Source: Martensiomyces pterosporus
Lineage: Eukaryota > Kickxellomycota > Kickxellomycetes > Kickxellales > Kickxellaceae
Direction: 5' to 3'
DNA: 64,000 bases
Assembly (NCBI GenBank): GCA_025201845.1
Contig: MU603960.1
Coordinates: forward strand, 100,138-164,137
Part shown: positions 44,258 to 54,026 of the stretch, in pieces
Numbering within the stretch: position 1 is the first letter of the stretch
Layout: each line of letters starts with the position of its first letter
Made by a program: the position numbers and the translations under genes
Notes under the pieces: generated by a model
Seen by the model: only the letters and a program-made list of their open reading frames with translations
Databases searched by the model: none
What the model was told of the DNA's origin: nothing

Positions 44258-44830
44258 ATGTCCCAGGCAGCGACAAGGAAGACGGTTATGTACTGCGGCG
44301 TCTGCGGCATGCCGCCCGAGTACTGCGAGTTTTCGGCAGCCAAAAAGAAGTGCGAGCAGTGGCTCAAGGACAGCCATCCAGAAGAATACGAGAGCTTGTA
44401 TAGCGACCAGGCGCTCACCCAGAAGCTTGCAATGAGCACACTCAGCGAGGACAAGGTGGCGAAGGAGGCAGCCAAGATGGAGAAGGCAATGTCGAAGGAA
44501 GAGGCGCGGATGGCTCGGGAACTCGAAAAGAAGATGGCATCCAAGGTCATTATTAAGCGCATCGAGCGCAACAAGCGCAAGTGCGTTACAAGCGTCTTTG
44601 GACTGGATGTGTTTGGCGTTGATCTCAAAAAGACAGCCAAGTCGTTTGCCAACCACTTTGCCTGCGGTGGGTCGGTGTCAAAGAACCCCCAGGGCTTGGA
44701 CGAAATCGTCGTTCAGGGCGACTTTTCCGACGAGATATTCGACCTCATCGTCAAGCTCCATCCGGATATCCCGAAGGAGAACATTGAGACCGTCGAGGAG
44801 AAGAAGGGCAAGAAAAAGGCTGCGCCCTAA
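44258..44830 (+). CDS. TMA22: Translation machinery-associated protein Tma22 (DENR), SUI1 domain
   Basis: 190 aa; ATG at 44258 starts MSQAATRKTVMYCGVCGMPP. DENR/Tma22 pairs with MCT-1/Tma20 to recycle 40S subunits and promote reinitiation. Seen: N-terminal Cys motif YCGVCGMPPEYCEF, then HPEEYESLYS, a charged helical linker (KEAAKMEKAMSKEEARM), and a C-terminal SUI1/eIF1-like domain (VIIKRIERNKRKCVTSVFGL; DLKKTAKSFANHFACGGSV; VVQGDF; Lys-rich end). Yeast Tma22 is 198 aa. It lies 184 bases downstream of MetRS on the same strand. Confidence 0.96.
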   Translation: MSQAATRKTVMYCGVCGMPPEYCEFSAAKKKCEQWLKDSHPEEYESLYSDQALTQKLAMSTLSEDKVAKEAAKMEKAMSKEEARMARELEKKMASKVIIKRIERNKRKCVTSVFGLDVFGVDLKKTAKSFANHFACGGSVSKNPQGLDEIVVQGDFSDEIFDLIVKLHPDIPKENIETVEEKKGKKKAAP

Positions 44831-44980
44831 ACCCGCTGCTGCGATATCAAAAAGCCCCCGGTTGCGCTCCTCTACCCTGGGTCTCTCTGCTCCAGCGTTC
44901 CGCTTGCTGGATGCTGTGTAGAGCGCGAGCCGTGTTGGCAGATCATATTTAATAATAAAAAAAAGGAGTATAGAGATGGC

Positions 44981-45146
44981 GAAGGATTGAATGAGGCATG
45001 AGTGAATGAGAGAACAGGACTGAGCAGCTTACTGCTGAGTGCCGTTGAGCCAGTTGTTGTTGTCGAAGGATTGAATGAGGCATGAGTGAATGAGAGAACA
45101 GGACTGAGCAGCTTACTGCTGAGTGCCGTTGAGCCAGTTGTTGTTG
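44981..45146. repeat. 84-bp tandem duplication at the FBP1 3' end
   Basis: The segment starting GAAGGATTGAATGAGGCATG occurs at 44981 and again at 45065 (period 84). The copies are identical for about 82 bases and diverge only where the FBP1 coding sequence continues. It covers the last codons and stop of FBP1 (minus strand) plus about 48 nt of 3' flank. Confidence 0.95.
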
Positions 45147-46527
45147 CTGGCAAAGGCCTTTTCGACGTCAGTGATGTCGTCAGCGCCGCCAAGGAAGATC
45201 GGGCAGCGGTCGTGGATGTGCTTGGGCACAACATCAAGGACGCGCTGCACGCCAGTGGTAGCCTTGCCGCCAGCCTGCTCGGTAATAAAGGCCATAGGGA
45301 ACGACTCGTAAAGGATGCGCAGCTTGCCCGAGCGCGACTTGCGGTCAGATGGGTAGGCAAAGACACCTCCATACAGAAGCGTGCGGTGGACATCCGCAAC
45401 CATGGATCCAATGTAACGGGCCGAGTAGGGCTTGAGCCCGCTTTCGGGCGAGGGGAACTTGATGCTCTCAAAGTAGGCCTTGGTAGCGTCGTCCCAGTAC
45501 AGAGAGTTGCCTTCATTGACCGAGTAGATCTTGCCCCTCTGTGGGATGCGAATCTACAATGTCCGCCGACGCGTGGAAATGCCCCGATGGAAACAGGCCA
45601 ACAGTGGCACAAGCAGCAGCAATCACATGCAAGGGGGCGGGGTGGCACGATAGAGAAAAATAGCTGCAGGTGTTTAGTAAGCTGGGTAATAGCACTGAAC
45701 AACAACAAAAAATAGCGCGCACTCGCTATCCGCGAGTAAGCGGCAAAGCAGAAGGCGGCGGCACTGCCTTCTGGTGCTGCTGCCAAAGAACAGAGTGGGT
45801 TTAGAGCAAGTCCTGGCGGATGATGCTCTGCACCCCCATCCTCAGCCAATAGCAAGTTGAGGGGCGGTATGTGTGCCTTTGCCATGCTTATCAATGCGAT
45901 TATAAATGAGCCAGCACATGCACTTACGTTAGGGTGTGTCAGAATAAACTCGCCGAGGGCCGGGTCGAGTGTAAAGCCCTCGACGCAGCTGTTTCCAAAG
46001 GTGAGAACGAGGTTGCAGGACGATCCATACATGCAGTAGCCTCCGGCAATAATCTCAGAGCCGGGCACAAGAATCTCGTCCACAGTGGCCTTGGGTCCGG
46101 AGGGCAGGCGCCAGATCCCAAAAATCGTGCCAACGTTGACACCAGCATCGATGTTGCTGCTGCCGTCGAGCGGGTCAAAAGTGATGCAGTACTTGCCACG
46201 CAGCTCCTCAGGGACAACCACAATGTCGTCGACCTCCTCAGAGACCATGAACGAGAACTTGCCCGAGACCTTGAGCGCGTTGACAAACATTTCGTTGGAG
46301 AGCACATCAAGCTTCTTCTGGTCCTCGCCCTGGACGTTGGTGTTGCCGGCAAGGCCAACAAGGTTGATGAGACGGGCCTTGCGCACGCATGCCTCAACAA
46401 ACTTGCAGCCTACTTGGACAGCGTTGATGGCGATGGTGAGGTCGCCGGTCGCCTCCGGGTGGTTGCGCTGCTGCTCAAGGACATAGCGCGTCAGGGTCAT
46501 GATGTTGGTCTTCTGGTGGTCGGTCAT
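45113..46527 (-). CDS. FBP1: Fructose-1,6-bisphosphatase
   Basis: Two exons: 46527-45928 (200 codons) and 45553-45113, with a 374-nt phase-0 intron (GTAAGT...TTGTAG); 346 aa, the normal length. Hydrolyses fructose 1,6-bisphosphate to fructose 6-phosphate in gluconeogenesis (cytosol, Mg-dependent). Seen: AGNTNVQGEDQKKLDVLSNE, metal-ligand SEEVDD (Glu97-98), the signature DPLDGSSNID (118-127), THPN|IRIPQRGKIYSVNEGN across the splice, and YGGVFAYPSDRKSRSGKLRI and YESFPMAFITEQAGGKA for substrate binding. The protein starts MTDHQ, so it lacks the N-terminal Pro that serves as the GID-ligase degron in yeast Fbp1, and no PKA-type RRxS is seen near the N-terminus. A TATA box sits about 105 nt upstream. 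The stop codon region is tandemly duplicated (see repeat). Confidence 0.96.
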
Positions 46528-47090
46528 GGTTGTGCTGTAAGAAAAAGGCGGCAGTATGTATTCAGAGTGCTAGTGGTGTGGAGAAAAGATAAGGGTGTGT
46601 TGGAGGGCGTTGGTTCTGGGCCCTTGCCCTTTTATACCACCTTGCCTCGTGTGGGAACTGCTCTTCTGCCTTATCTGAAGACTGCCTTTAGCAGCTGATG
46701 ATGATCGCCTTGCGCTTTCAGCGCTGCTGCAACTGCTGCTCCTCCCCTATTCCGCTGAGTACCCGTGTTAGAAACGTGGGTGCAAAAACACGACACCCAG
46801 TCACTGTGCCAGCCTTCACACAGCAACTTTGGGCACACAGACCACCCACTCCCACCCGCTCTGAAGGCTCGCGTGCCAGGCTGGCAGCCGATTCAGTGAT
46901 GCTTGCGCCTGCTGATCGATTGGGAAATCAGCTGATCGCGCAGTTTTTCTTGGCCCTCAGATGCGAATTTTCGACAAAAAAAAACGTGCCCTGCAAAAAA
47001 AAAAAAGCTACAACGACAGCACTCTTGCTGCTTAGCTCTTTGTTTTGTTTTCCTCCTGATATCAATAGCTCCGCTCCGGAAGACAGGAAA
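46528..47090. other. Divergent promoter FBP1 / SYO1
   Basis: 563 bases. Contains the FBP1 TATA box and two A-tracts (about 46974-46984 and 46993-47005) close to the SYO1 start, which may be nucleosome-depleting poly(dA:dT) elements. The SYO1 frame is open upstream to 46698, but this part is not protein-like. Confidence 0.5.
46630..46636 (-). promoter_or_regulatory. TATA box for FBP1
   Basis: TATAAAA on the minus strand (GGTGGTATAAAAGGGC), about 105 bases upstream of the FBP1 ATG. Confidence 0.6.
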
Positions 47091-49343
47091 ATGGGAAGAG
47101 CACCGAAGCGCACGTTCAGGGAGCGTGCCAATCCTCTGAATGTTGCAGCGGTTGAGGGCGCAGTGACCACAGTCCAGGCAAAGGAGGAGGTGCCAGCCTT
47201 GCTGAAGAAGCTGAATTCTGCAGAGGCCAACGACCGCGTGTGGGCTGCAGCCAGCGCAAGCAACCTGGTCGTGTGCGAGAACCCCGGTGTTCGTCGCCTT
47301 CTGCTAGCAAACAATGTCATCAGCGCACTCATCGAGCGCCTGTCAGACTCAGTGCCCGATGTCGTTGTCCAGGCCTCTGGCGCTCTGCGCAATCTGGCGG
47401 CTATCGATCAGGGAGCAGCCGAAGAAATGGCCCGCAAGAACATTTTTGCTGCCATTCAGAGCGTGGTTCCGCGTTTGGCCCAGTCCATCGATGATATCAT
47501 CAAGCAGAACGACGATGGCAGGAAGCTTGACACTGAGGAGCGCAAGGTGGTATTTCTGACCGCAGACAACCTGATATCGATCCTGTGGGCCCTGTCAGAG
47601 ACTGTTCCGCCCAGCATCAAGCTGATCAACAGCATGGGCCTGACACCGTTCCTGGTTTCTTTCTTCAATGTGATCGACAAGCTACCCGCCTCCTTGGTCC
47701 AGACTGCCGGCCAGTTCCTCTACACAATGACGGACAACAGCGATCACTCACACCGTGCGCTGCTTGACCAGCCCAATGCAATCATCACCCTGTTCAAGGT
47801 AGTAGAGGCCGATCACAGCGAAGGCTCGGTTTCTGCGGACGATCTTGCCACAATACGCATTCTTGCTGGTGGGATACTTGCCAACACCAAGCCAACCGCG
47901 GTCGCCCAGCTCACCAGAGCACACAAGGGGCTCGACGAAGAAATTCCAGAGGAGAAACTCAGGCCCTGGGAGGAGCTGCCAAAGACCCTTCTGCAAGTCA
48001 TTTCGCAGTTCATCGCCTTTGATATGCATGCTGCTGCTGCACACGCTGTGGAATCCATCAAAGGGGCCATCAAGGCAAAAGCAGAGGACATGGCTAACGG
48101 TGCCGCCACATCAGCCGAGTCTGGGCACGAGGTTCGGCTGGATCGGCTGGACTCGCGGATGAACTACTTGCAGCTAGCGCTAGAGCTTGCTGCAAACATC
48201 TTCACAGATGAGGGCGCGGACGAGGGCGAGGCTGACACAAGAAAGGCAAATCCCAATGGCGACGACGTTGCTGATCTGATAGCCGACCACAGCGATTCCG
48301 ATCAAAACATGGACGAAGACGACGACGATATGGACGATGGCGATGAGGAAGGCGAGAATGACAATGTTGATTTTGATGAGGGCGACATGGCAGACATTCT
48401 TGCTGACGAAAGCACAATAGCCCAAAACGCTGACGAGGTTGTCCAGCACTCTATTCTGGGCCTGTTCATCGGGTCTATCGTCCCTTCGCTGCAGCGTTTG
48501 ACTGAGCCCACTATCATGTCGACCATTAGCACTGCAGTCAAGGAGTGCAACGCGTTTGACAATGAAGACTCTCTCAAGACCATCACCTCTACTGTGGAGA
48601 ACTTTGTTGCGCTCCATGAGCGTGCGCTGGCATCCTTCAACAACTTCCTTCTTGTTGTTGAGGAGTCTCTCCGCGCCTGGTTCCGCGTGCACACTGACAG
48701 CGTCGATCTGTGGTGGCGCCACCTTATTGCCATTGCCGAACACATCTTTGGTATTGCCCAAGCACCGCCTGCTCTCTTTGACGTCGACCAGAGACTGAGG
48801 TGCACAATTCTCGAGACCACTGTTGGGTGCATGTGGACCCTTGCTCGCGGTGTTGACGGTGCTGTCCCCGTTACAGCCGAGCAGATTGAGGGGCTTGTTC
48901 ATGTCTGCGAGACTGCGCCCGCACCTGGCCTGCGTGTGAAAGCAGTTGGCGTGCTTGGCAACATTGCCCGCCGCCAACCAGGGTTTGTCAACGAGAACAG
49001 GCGCATTGGTGCCTACTTGCTGGAAAATATCATCGCCAAGCCCCTCTTGGCGGCTCCTGACTCCAGCGAGTACCCCACAGCCAGCTCTTCTGAGCCGATC
49101 ATCGAGGCACTGGATCTGTTCTACGACATCTACAGCGACATGGGCTATGACTACGACGCGCCTGTGTTTGTGCATGGCGAGTTCCTGAATAAGCTTCGCC
49201 AGCTCTATATCCCCACCCGCAAGCTGGTAAAATCCATTGATCGCAGGAAGCACCGCGGGCTCCGCGATCGTGGCGACTTGGCCGTTCAGAATATGCGCGC
49301 CTTCATTGATTACAAGACGTCAGAGCTGAAGGAGCAGCACTAA
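47091..49343 (+). CDS. SYO1: Symportin Syo1/HEATR3, Rpl5-Rpl11 nuclear import adaptor
   Basis: 750 aa from MGRAPKRTFRERANPLN at 47091; a longer open frame upstream was rejected because this basic RxRANP opening is the conserved N-terminus. Syo1 co-imports uL18 (Rpl5) and uL5 (Rpl11) with an importin and keeps them ready for 5S RNP assembly. Seen: an ARM/HEAT solenoid (NDRVWAAASASNLVVCENPG; VPDVVVQASGALRNLAAIDQ; LASLVQTAGQFLYTM-like repeats), then a very acidic loop near residues 400-430 (NMDEDDDDMDDGDEEGEND), and a second HEAT part (PGLRVKAVGVLGNIARRQPG; IEALDLFYDIYSDMGYDYD). Order and acidic insertion match Syo1. No intron. Convergent with the hydrolase gene. Confidence 0.88.
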   Translation: MGRAPKRTFRERANPLNVAAVEGAVTTVQAKEEVPALLKKLNSAEANDRVWAAASASNLVVCENPGVRRLLLANNVISALIERLSDSVPDVVVQASGALRNLAAIDQGAAEEMARKNIFAAIQSVVPRLAQSIDDIIKQNDDGRKLDTEERKVVFLTADNLISILWALSETVPPSIKLINSMGLTPFLVSFFNVIDKLPASLVQTAGQFLYTMTDNSDHSHRALLDQPNAIITLFKVVEADHSEGSVSADDLATIRILAGGILANTKPTAVAQLTRAHKGLDEEIPEEKLRPWEELPKTLLQVISQFIAFDMHAAAAHAVESIKGAIKAKAEDMANGAATSAESGHEVRLDRLDSRMNYLQLALELAANIFTDEGADEGEADTRKANPNGDDVADLIADHSDSDQNMDEDDDDMDDGDEEGENDNVDFDEGDMADILADESTIAQNADEVVQHSILGLFIGSIVPSLQRLTEPTIMSTISTAVKECNAFDNEDSLKTITSTVENFVALHERALASFNNFLLVVEESLRAWFRVHTDSVDLWWRHLIAIAEHIFGIAQAPPALFDVDQRLRCTILETTVGCMWTLARGVDGAVPVTAEQIEGLVHVCETAPAPGLRVKAVGVLGNIARRQPGFVNENRRIGAYLLENIIAKPLLAAPDSSEYPTASSSEPIIEALDLFYDIYSDMGYDYDAPVFVHGEFLNKLRQLYIPTRKLVKSIDRRKHRGLRDRGDLAVQNMRAFIDYKTSELKEQH

Positions 49344-49465
49344 GCAAATGTCGACAGTTTATTTGCCAATTCTAGCAGTGTTGAATATCTAAACATATAA
49401 AAATGGATTGCTCGAGCACTTGAGGGGTGTGCAATAAGAGGAGGACTTGCAATTCTGCACAATAG

Positions 49466-52400
49466 CTACATGGCTGCGCGGACAGGCTCTAGCCGATACT
49501 TTAGCTCCTTGCCAGCCTTTGTTTCTGGCTTCCACTTGTCAAACAGAGCCACTAGCCGCTTGAGCTCGGCTCGCAGGTCAGAGTTTTGCCTGATTTCAGG
49601 CTCGTCCCACAGCGTGCGCATGATCCATGGAATGTAGAAGGGATTGAGCCGCTCGGATGCATTGAATGGACGGTATGACATGTGTATCTGCGACCCGCTT
49701 GCATTTCTAGTGTGGCGACCCACAGAAATTCTGCTTGAGATGCCTGGCATCGATGCAGACACTGACGAGGTCGAGTAGAGCAGCCACTTGATCATCAGCT
49801 TGAACACATCTGGCTCGCCGTACACAGTCGAGTGACCAGAGTGCCCCCACAGCGACCCAGCGACCACTTCACTGAGGTGGATCAGCAAGTCGTGGTCGTA
49901 TATGCCCATATTGCGGAGACGCAGTGCAAACACAATCAGGTTCGTCAAAAAGTCGTCCAGATAGTGTGGGGCATCGATGTAGACGGCTCGGTACACATTC
50001 GGGTGCGACACGCCCTGAAGGATTGCCGAGTAAAGAGGCACAACTTCGTCGACCCACGATCCAATGCATACCAAGCGCACACCTTTGTGGAGGACAGTGC
50101 TGAGCGCAGCAACATAGCGCTGGCTCTGCGGAGAGCTTGGATCCATCAGCTCAAAGAGCTCGCGTGCTGCCTCGGACTCGATGTACCGTATCACCACGTT
50201 GTCGCGCAAATATGGAAGCGGGCCGTGGCTGATCCCGGCCATTGCCAGCATCCCAACGCGCTGCCGGCTGGTGTCCACAAGGCCCATCTCCATCAGCCGC
50301 TCAAGCAACAGAGCTGAAACAGGCGTTCCTTGCGAGTGGGTAACGACAAACACGGTGTCGGCAGCCCGGAGCACCTCTGCGCGTCGTTTGCGCTCTGGCA
50401 TCAGTGCCTCAGCAGCGATCTCTGACTGGGATTTCGAGCGGCCGGAGTCTGATGAGCCCCCCTTCGCTTTGGCCTTTTCCTTTCCTTTTTCGCTAGCCGC
50501 AGGCTCGCTATCTGGCTGCTCGATGCCTGGAGGCTCAGCATCAATGATTTGCGAGAGGAGCAGGTCCACACGGTCTTCGATCTTGCCTTCTCCGACAAGT
50601 GGAAACAAGCTGATATCCTGGTCACTCGCTGAGACGCCGTGGCTCTCCCAAAGGTACGATTTCAGTGCATCCCGCATCATTAAGCAGAACTTTTCGGACT
50701 TTCCCGTGGGCTCGCCAGCAACCATCTGCAGCATTTTTGTGGGGAACCAACCATGGATACCAATCACTGCGGTCTTGCCTAGCTGCTTGGCCTCCCTGTT
50801 CATCGAATCGCGGATCTGTTCGGGTGTTGGCCCAGAGCACCCGTTATGAGAGGAGCCACCGTCTATCTGCCCCAATCTGTCAGCAAGTTTCTGCCCCTCA
50901 ACTATTGCTCGGGCCCACTCTGGCGCTATCTCAATAACCGAGTCGAGCACCGATCTACCGAGCAGACGCAGACGCTTCTGCAGAGGCTGGCGTGGCTCAT
51001 CTGCTTGAGAAATGCTGTCATCGCTGCCACTGCCCTGCATTTCATCTCCAGCTGCAGTGCCAGTGCTGGTGGCTGAGAGCTTTCTCTTAGATGTACATGG
51101 CGGCGTATTGGCACGCGCGCCTCCCAGGCTAACAGGAGCAGCACAAGCGTCAAAGTCAAAACGTGGCAGCAGCATGTTTTGCTGCAGCTGCGCGTTGTGT
51201 CCTGGCGAGCTGAGTAAGCTCTCTGTGGAGCTGCTGCCCTGGGATGCCGTGCTGTCTGTGGGACCGCTATCAGCAGCATGCTCATAGAGTTGCTTTATCG
51301 TTTGGCTACTCGCTGTGGCCGCTGGATCTGCTGAGGCACCAGGCTTTCCCATCCCAGATGAAAGTGCGTGTGCTGTGTGTGGTTCGCTGGGTCTGCCTGA
51401 AGCTGGCACAACGACACTCTGTACATCGCTGTCTCGGAGTCTGCTTGGCTCTTCAAGCTTTGTCGAAGTTCCAAGCCATCCCCAGAGCCAGCCTGAGCCA
51501 GAAGCAACATCTTGGCTCGGCTGAGTCTCTGGCTGATTCGGCGCAGCTAGGGCTTCTGTTTCATGGCTGGCATTGTGCTGGGCTGCATCTAAGCTCCGCT
51601 CGCCGGGCAGCTCACCATTTGTTTGGGATTTCGATTCACCACTACTGTCGCCTACAGTAGCCACTGGCACTGCTGCTTCCTCCTCTGCTGGCTCCACCGA
51701 CATTTCCTCTGTAGTCTCCTCAGCTGACTGAACATCCTCTGACTGAGCGTCCCCTGGCTGGGCTCCCACTAGTCGTTCGACTATCTGACTCTCACGCCCT
51801 GACCACCACCCAAATGCCCAATAGCTACCATTGCTGTTGTTATTGCTGCTGCTGCTGCTGCCGCTAGGCTCGGTATTCGATGTCGGTGTGTGGGTAAGCA
51901 CTGCTGTTCCCTCAGCAGTGCTCACTGCATCCTGCACCCTTTCATCTGCTGCAGACACATTTTGACTGGTCATCCTTGCAGCACCATTTACAGTCGCTCC
52001 ATTCCCATCAGCGTTGCTTTTATGTGCATGCTGTTTGGACTCGATGTATTTCAGGCGCTCGATGGCAGATTTTCGCATTTCGGGGCCACCCCCTGGCGAG
52101 CTGTGAGCTGGAGCACTGTGAGTGCGTAGCGTCAGTCGTGAGAGCGCTGACCACAGTGAATGGCCCGAATCCTGTGCCGCTGTTGGCGAAGATGGCGCAG
52201 TAGCTGCATCTGACTCGTTTGCTGCTGTCATCACGCACACATCCACGGATTCAAGTGTCTCTTCAGGCGTCGCTGGCTTGGCCACTGGCTCTAACTTTGG
52301 GCTGTGTCGTATGCTCTGCGCCTTACCAGGTAATAAAGGAGGCGCTGTAGTCTCCATTGCTATATCTGTGGGCTGGCTAGCGCTCTGATCTTTGCCCCTG

Positions 52401-53161
52401 TCGCCTGGCTGGCCAAAGCTGTGGCTGCTCGCCCGGCTGCTAGTGCGCCCACCAGAAACTGCATTTATTGCTGTCGTGGTCGTAGAGCTTGAGGCAGTGT
52501 CGTCTGGCAAAGAAGCCAAATCCCCGCGCGAGTCGCCGATAGCAGGACCAGCAGCTAAAAGCCTCATTGTGTGCAAAGCTTGGTTGCGGTGCAAGTGCCT
52601 GGGGCTCTTTGACGGAGACGCCTGTGCTGGTGCTGGCAACTCGGCTCGTGACAGGGTGATGTGGTTGCGCCCAACCATCTGGCCGCGTGCCTCCACGGGG
52701 TACGCATCAGCAGCAAACGTGGCTGCAACGCTTGGCGCACTCTGCGCAGCCAGTCTATCTAGGCCGCTGTCCACCAGTATGCTGCTGGTGCGCGCACTTG
52801 ACGATCGAATCGACGCAGCCCTCAGCGAACCAACTGTGCCTCGTGCCTTGATGCCTTGAGGCGACGCTCCTGGCACACCAGGTGCCCCCGCTGCTGGTGA
52901 AGACGGTTGCGAGGAGTAGCAGCCGCTGCTGTGCGTTATCCCTCTGTGCACAAGGCTACACGATGCTCTGTGTTGCGGGCTATTGTCTTGAGCTGACCAG
53001 CTCCGAGGCCGTGCGTCAAATTCGAGCAAGTCTGGCAAGGTGCTGGTTGGCAACTCTGGCGACGATGTGTTTGGCCTCCCTGCCAATAGAGTTTGCGCTG
53101 GGTTTTTTTTCTGTCCCTTTGCACCCATGCTGCTCGCCTGCAGATTGGGGGAGCCAGCCAT
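49466..53161 (-). CDS. Large alpha/beta hydrolase-fold protein, resembling fungal YML020W-type proteins
   Basis: 1231 aa from the first in-frame ATG at 53161 (the frame reaches only a TTG above it). The first 750 residues are disordered, Ser/Ala/Thr-rich, with two GSGWLWGWLG / YWAFGWWSGRE tryptophan patches that could touch membranes. The C-terminal 450 residues form a lipase-like domain: TAVIGIHGWFPTKML (oxyanion HG), FVVTHSQGTPVSALLLERLM with nucleophile Ser943 in HSQGT, MAGISHGPLPYL, VLHKGVRLVCIGSWVDEVVP (acid position), and HSTVYGEPDVFKLMIKWLLY with a candidate catalytic His. A Lys/Ser-rich insert of about 45 residues precedes the nucleophile. I recall a similar architecture in yeast YML020W, of unknown function; this is from memory. 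Substrate unknown; no signal peptide. Confidence 0.72.
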   Translation of the reverse strand: MAGSPNLQASSMGAKGQKKNPAQTLLAGRPNTSSPELPTSTLPDLLEFDARPRSWSAQDNSPQHRASCSLVHRGITHSSGCYSSQPSSPAAGAPGVPGASPQGIKARGTVGSLRAASIRSSSARTSSILVDSGLDRLAAQSAPSVAATFAADAYPVEARGQMVGRNHITLSRAELPAPAQASPSKSPRHLHRNQALHTMRLLAAGPAIGDSRGDLASLPDDTASSSTTTTAINAVSGGRTSSRASSHSFGQPGDRGKDQSASQPTDIAMETTAPPLLPGKAQSIRHSPKLEPVAKPATPEETLESVDVCVMTAANESDAATAPSSPTAAQDSGHSLWSALSRLTLRTHSAPAHSSPGGGPEMRKSAIERLKYIESKQHAHKSNADGNGATVNGAARMTSQNVSAADERVQDAVSTAEGTAVLTHTPTSNTEPSGSSSSSNNNSNGSYWAFGWWSGRESQIVERLVGAQPGDAQSEDVQSAEETTEEMSVEPAEEEAAVPVATVGDSSGESKSQTNGELPGERSLDAAQHNASHETEALAAPNQPETQPSQDVASGSGWLWGWLGTSTKLEEPSRLRDSDVQSVVVPASGRPSEPHTAHALSSGMGKPGASADPAATASSQTIKQLYEHAADSGPTDSTASQGSSSTESLLSSPGHNAQLQQNMLLPRFDFDACAAPVSLGGARANTPPCTSKRKLSATSTGTAAGDEMQGSGSDDSISQADEPRQPLQKRLRLLGRSVLDSVIEIAPEWARAIVEGQKLADRLGQIDGGSSHNGCSGPTPEQIRDSMNREAKQLGKTAVIGIHGWFPTKMLQMVAGEPTGKSEKFCLMMRDALKSYLWESHGVSASDQDISLFPLVGEGKIEDRVDLLLSQIIDAEPPGIEQPDSEPAASEKGKEKAKAKGGSSDSGRSKSQSEIAAEALMPERKRRAEVLRAADTVFVVTHSQGTPVSALLLERLMEMGLVDTSRQRVGMLAMAGISHGPLPYLRDNVVIRYIESEAARELFELMDPSSPQSQRYVAALSTVLHKGVRLVCIGSWVDEVVPLYSAILQGVSHPNVYRAVYIDAPHYLDDFLTNLIVFALRLRNMGIYDHDLLIHLSEVVAGSLWGHSGHSTVYGEPDVFKLMIKWLLYSTSSVSASMPGISSRISVGRHTRNASGSQIHMSYRPFNASERLNPFYIPWIMRTLWDEPEIRQNSDLRAELKRLVALFDKWKPETKAGKELKYRLEPVRAAM

Positions 53162-53522
53162 AAAGAGGCAGTATGAAAGAGCGGGGGTGGCAATAAGCAA
53201 AGAATGGAGGCTAAAGGCTAATCCAGCACACAGTTGGACACCCTTGAGGTATTAGAGGGGCGTCGCCTCTGCGTAGAGTGGAGATAGAAATGGAGAGATG
53301 GCGACCTGAAGGAACAGAAAGGCTAGAAATAAAGCAAATAAAAGCGCTGAAGCAGAAGAGCAGCGGGGGCGAGAGTCAAGAGAGTGTGCGCGATACATGC
53401 GCAACCTTTTTTCAGCATGTGGAGGTTTCTGACATGCAAAGCGTCACTTGATAGAAAGCATATTAATTTGCTGGCCAACAGTCACTCAGTGTGACGTCGG
53501 CCTTTGTGCCTCATGCCACAAA
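53162..53522. other. Intergenic between hydrolase gene and SET gene
   Basis: 361 bases between two minus-strand genes. A/G-rich on the plus strand (C/T-rich leader for the hydrolase gene). Nothing else recognised. Confidence 0.45.
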
Positions 53523-54026
53523 TCATAACTCAAAGCAGGAAAGCAAATCCTCGGCAGTTTCCTCCACAGGCTTCTGCTGCTGTTGCTGCTGCCGCTGCTC
53601 ATTAGCCTTGCTGTCGCCTGCCTCTTGTTCTCCCAAGACCACGTCGAACCACACATTGGGGCCATAGCAGATGCACAGCTCCTCGCCTGGTTCGATGTCC
53701 CTTAGCGCTGTATATCTGATGAGTGCATTGTCCATGTCCCGCGTAAACCCTACGTTCTCGTGCCCAAAGGGCTCATGATTGAACATGCTCCCCAGCCCCA
53801 GTGCAAGTGCATAGCCGCCTTTCCAGCAGTATGTGTAGTGGTCAAGCTTGGTGTATTTGCCGTGCTCCGCATACTCCTTGTGGTCGAACAGCAATATGGG
53901 CGAAAGGTGAATCAGCGTTCCCTTTGCTATTGGCGAGCGCGTGAACACCCCGCGACCACGCTGTGGGTGAGCGCGCAGCTCTAGACAGCCCAGTGCTGGT
54001 AGCATGGTAGTAGCGCCGTCGTCCAT
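53523..54026 (-). CDS. Small SET-domain protein
   Basis: 167 aa, ATG at 54026. Nearly the whole protein is a compact SET domain: GRGVFTRSPIAKGTLIHLSP (from residue 24), GLGSMFNHEPFGHENVGF with the Asn-His pair (83-84), ALRDIEPGEELCICYGPN (108-124) with the catalytic-core Tyr121. No pre-SET or post-SET Cys cluster is present, so it resembles stand-alone SET proteins rather than the large histone methyltransferases. A seven-Gln run and an acidic end (ETAEDLLSCFEL) complete it. Substrate (histone or non-histone lysine) cannot be told. The core motifs are intact, so activity is plausible. Confidence 0.82.
   Translation of the reverse strand: MDDGATTMLPALGCLELRAHPQRGRGVFTRSPIAKGTLIHLSPILLFDHKEYAEHGKYTKLDHYTYCWKGGYALALGLGSMFNHEPFGHENVGFTRDMDNALIRYTALRDIEPGEELCICYGPNVWFDVVLGEQEAGDSKANEQRQQQQQQKPVEETAEDLLSCFEL

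Noticed and set aside
46698..47090. 131-codon N-terminal extension of SYO1 from an upstream ATG
   Set aside because: Passes through A-tracts and promoter sequence; the conserved Syo1 N-terminus starts at 47091.
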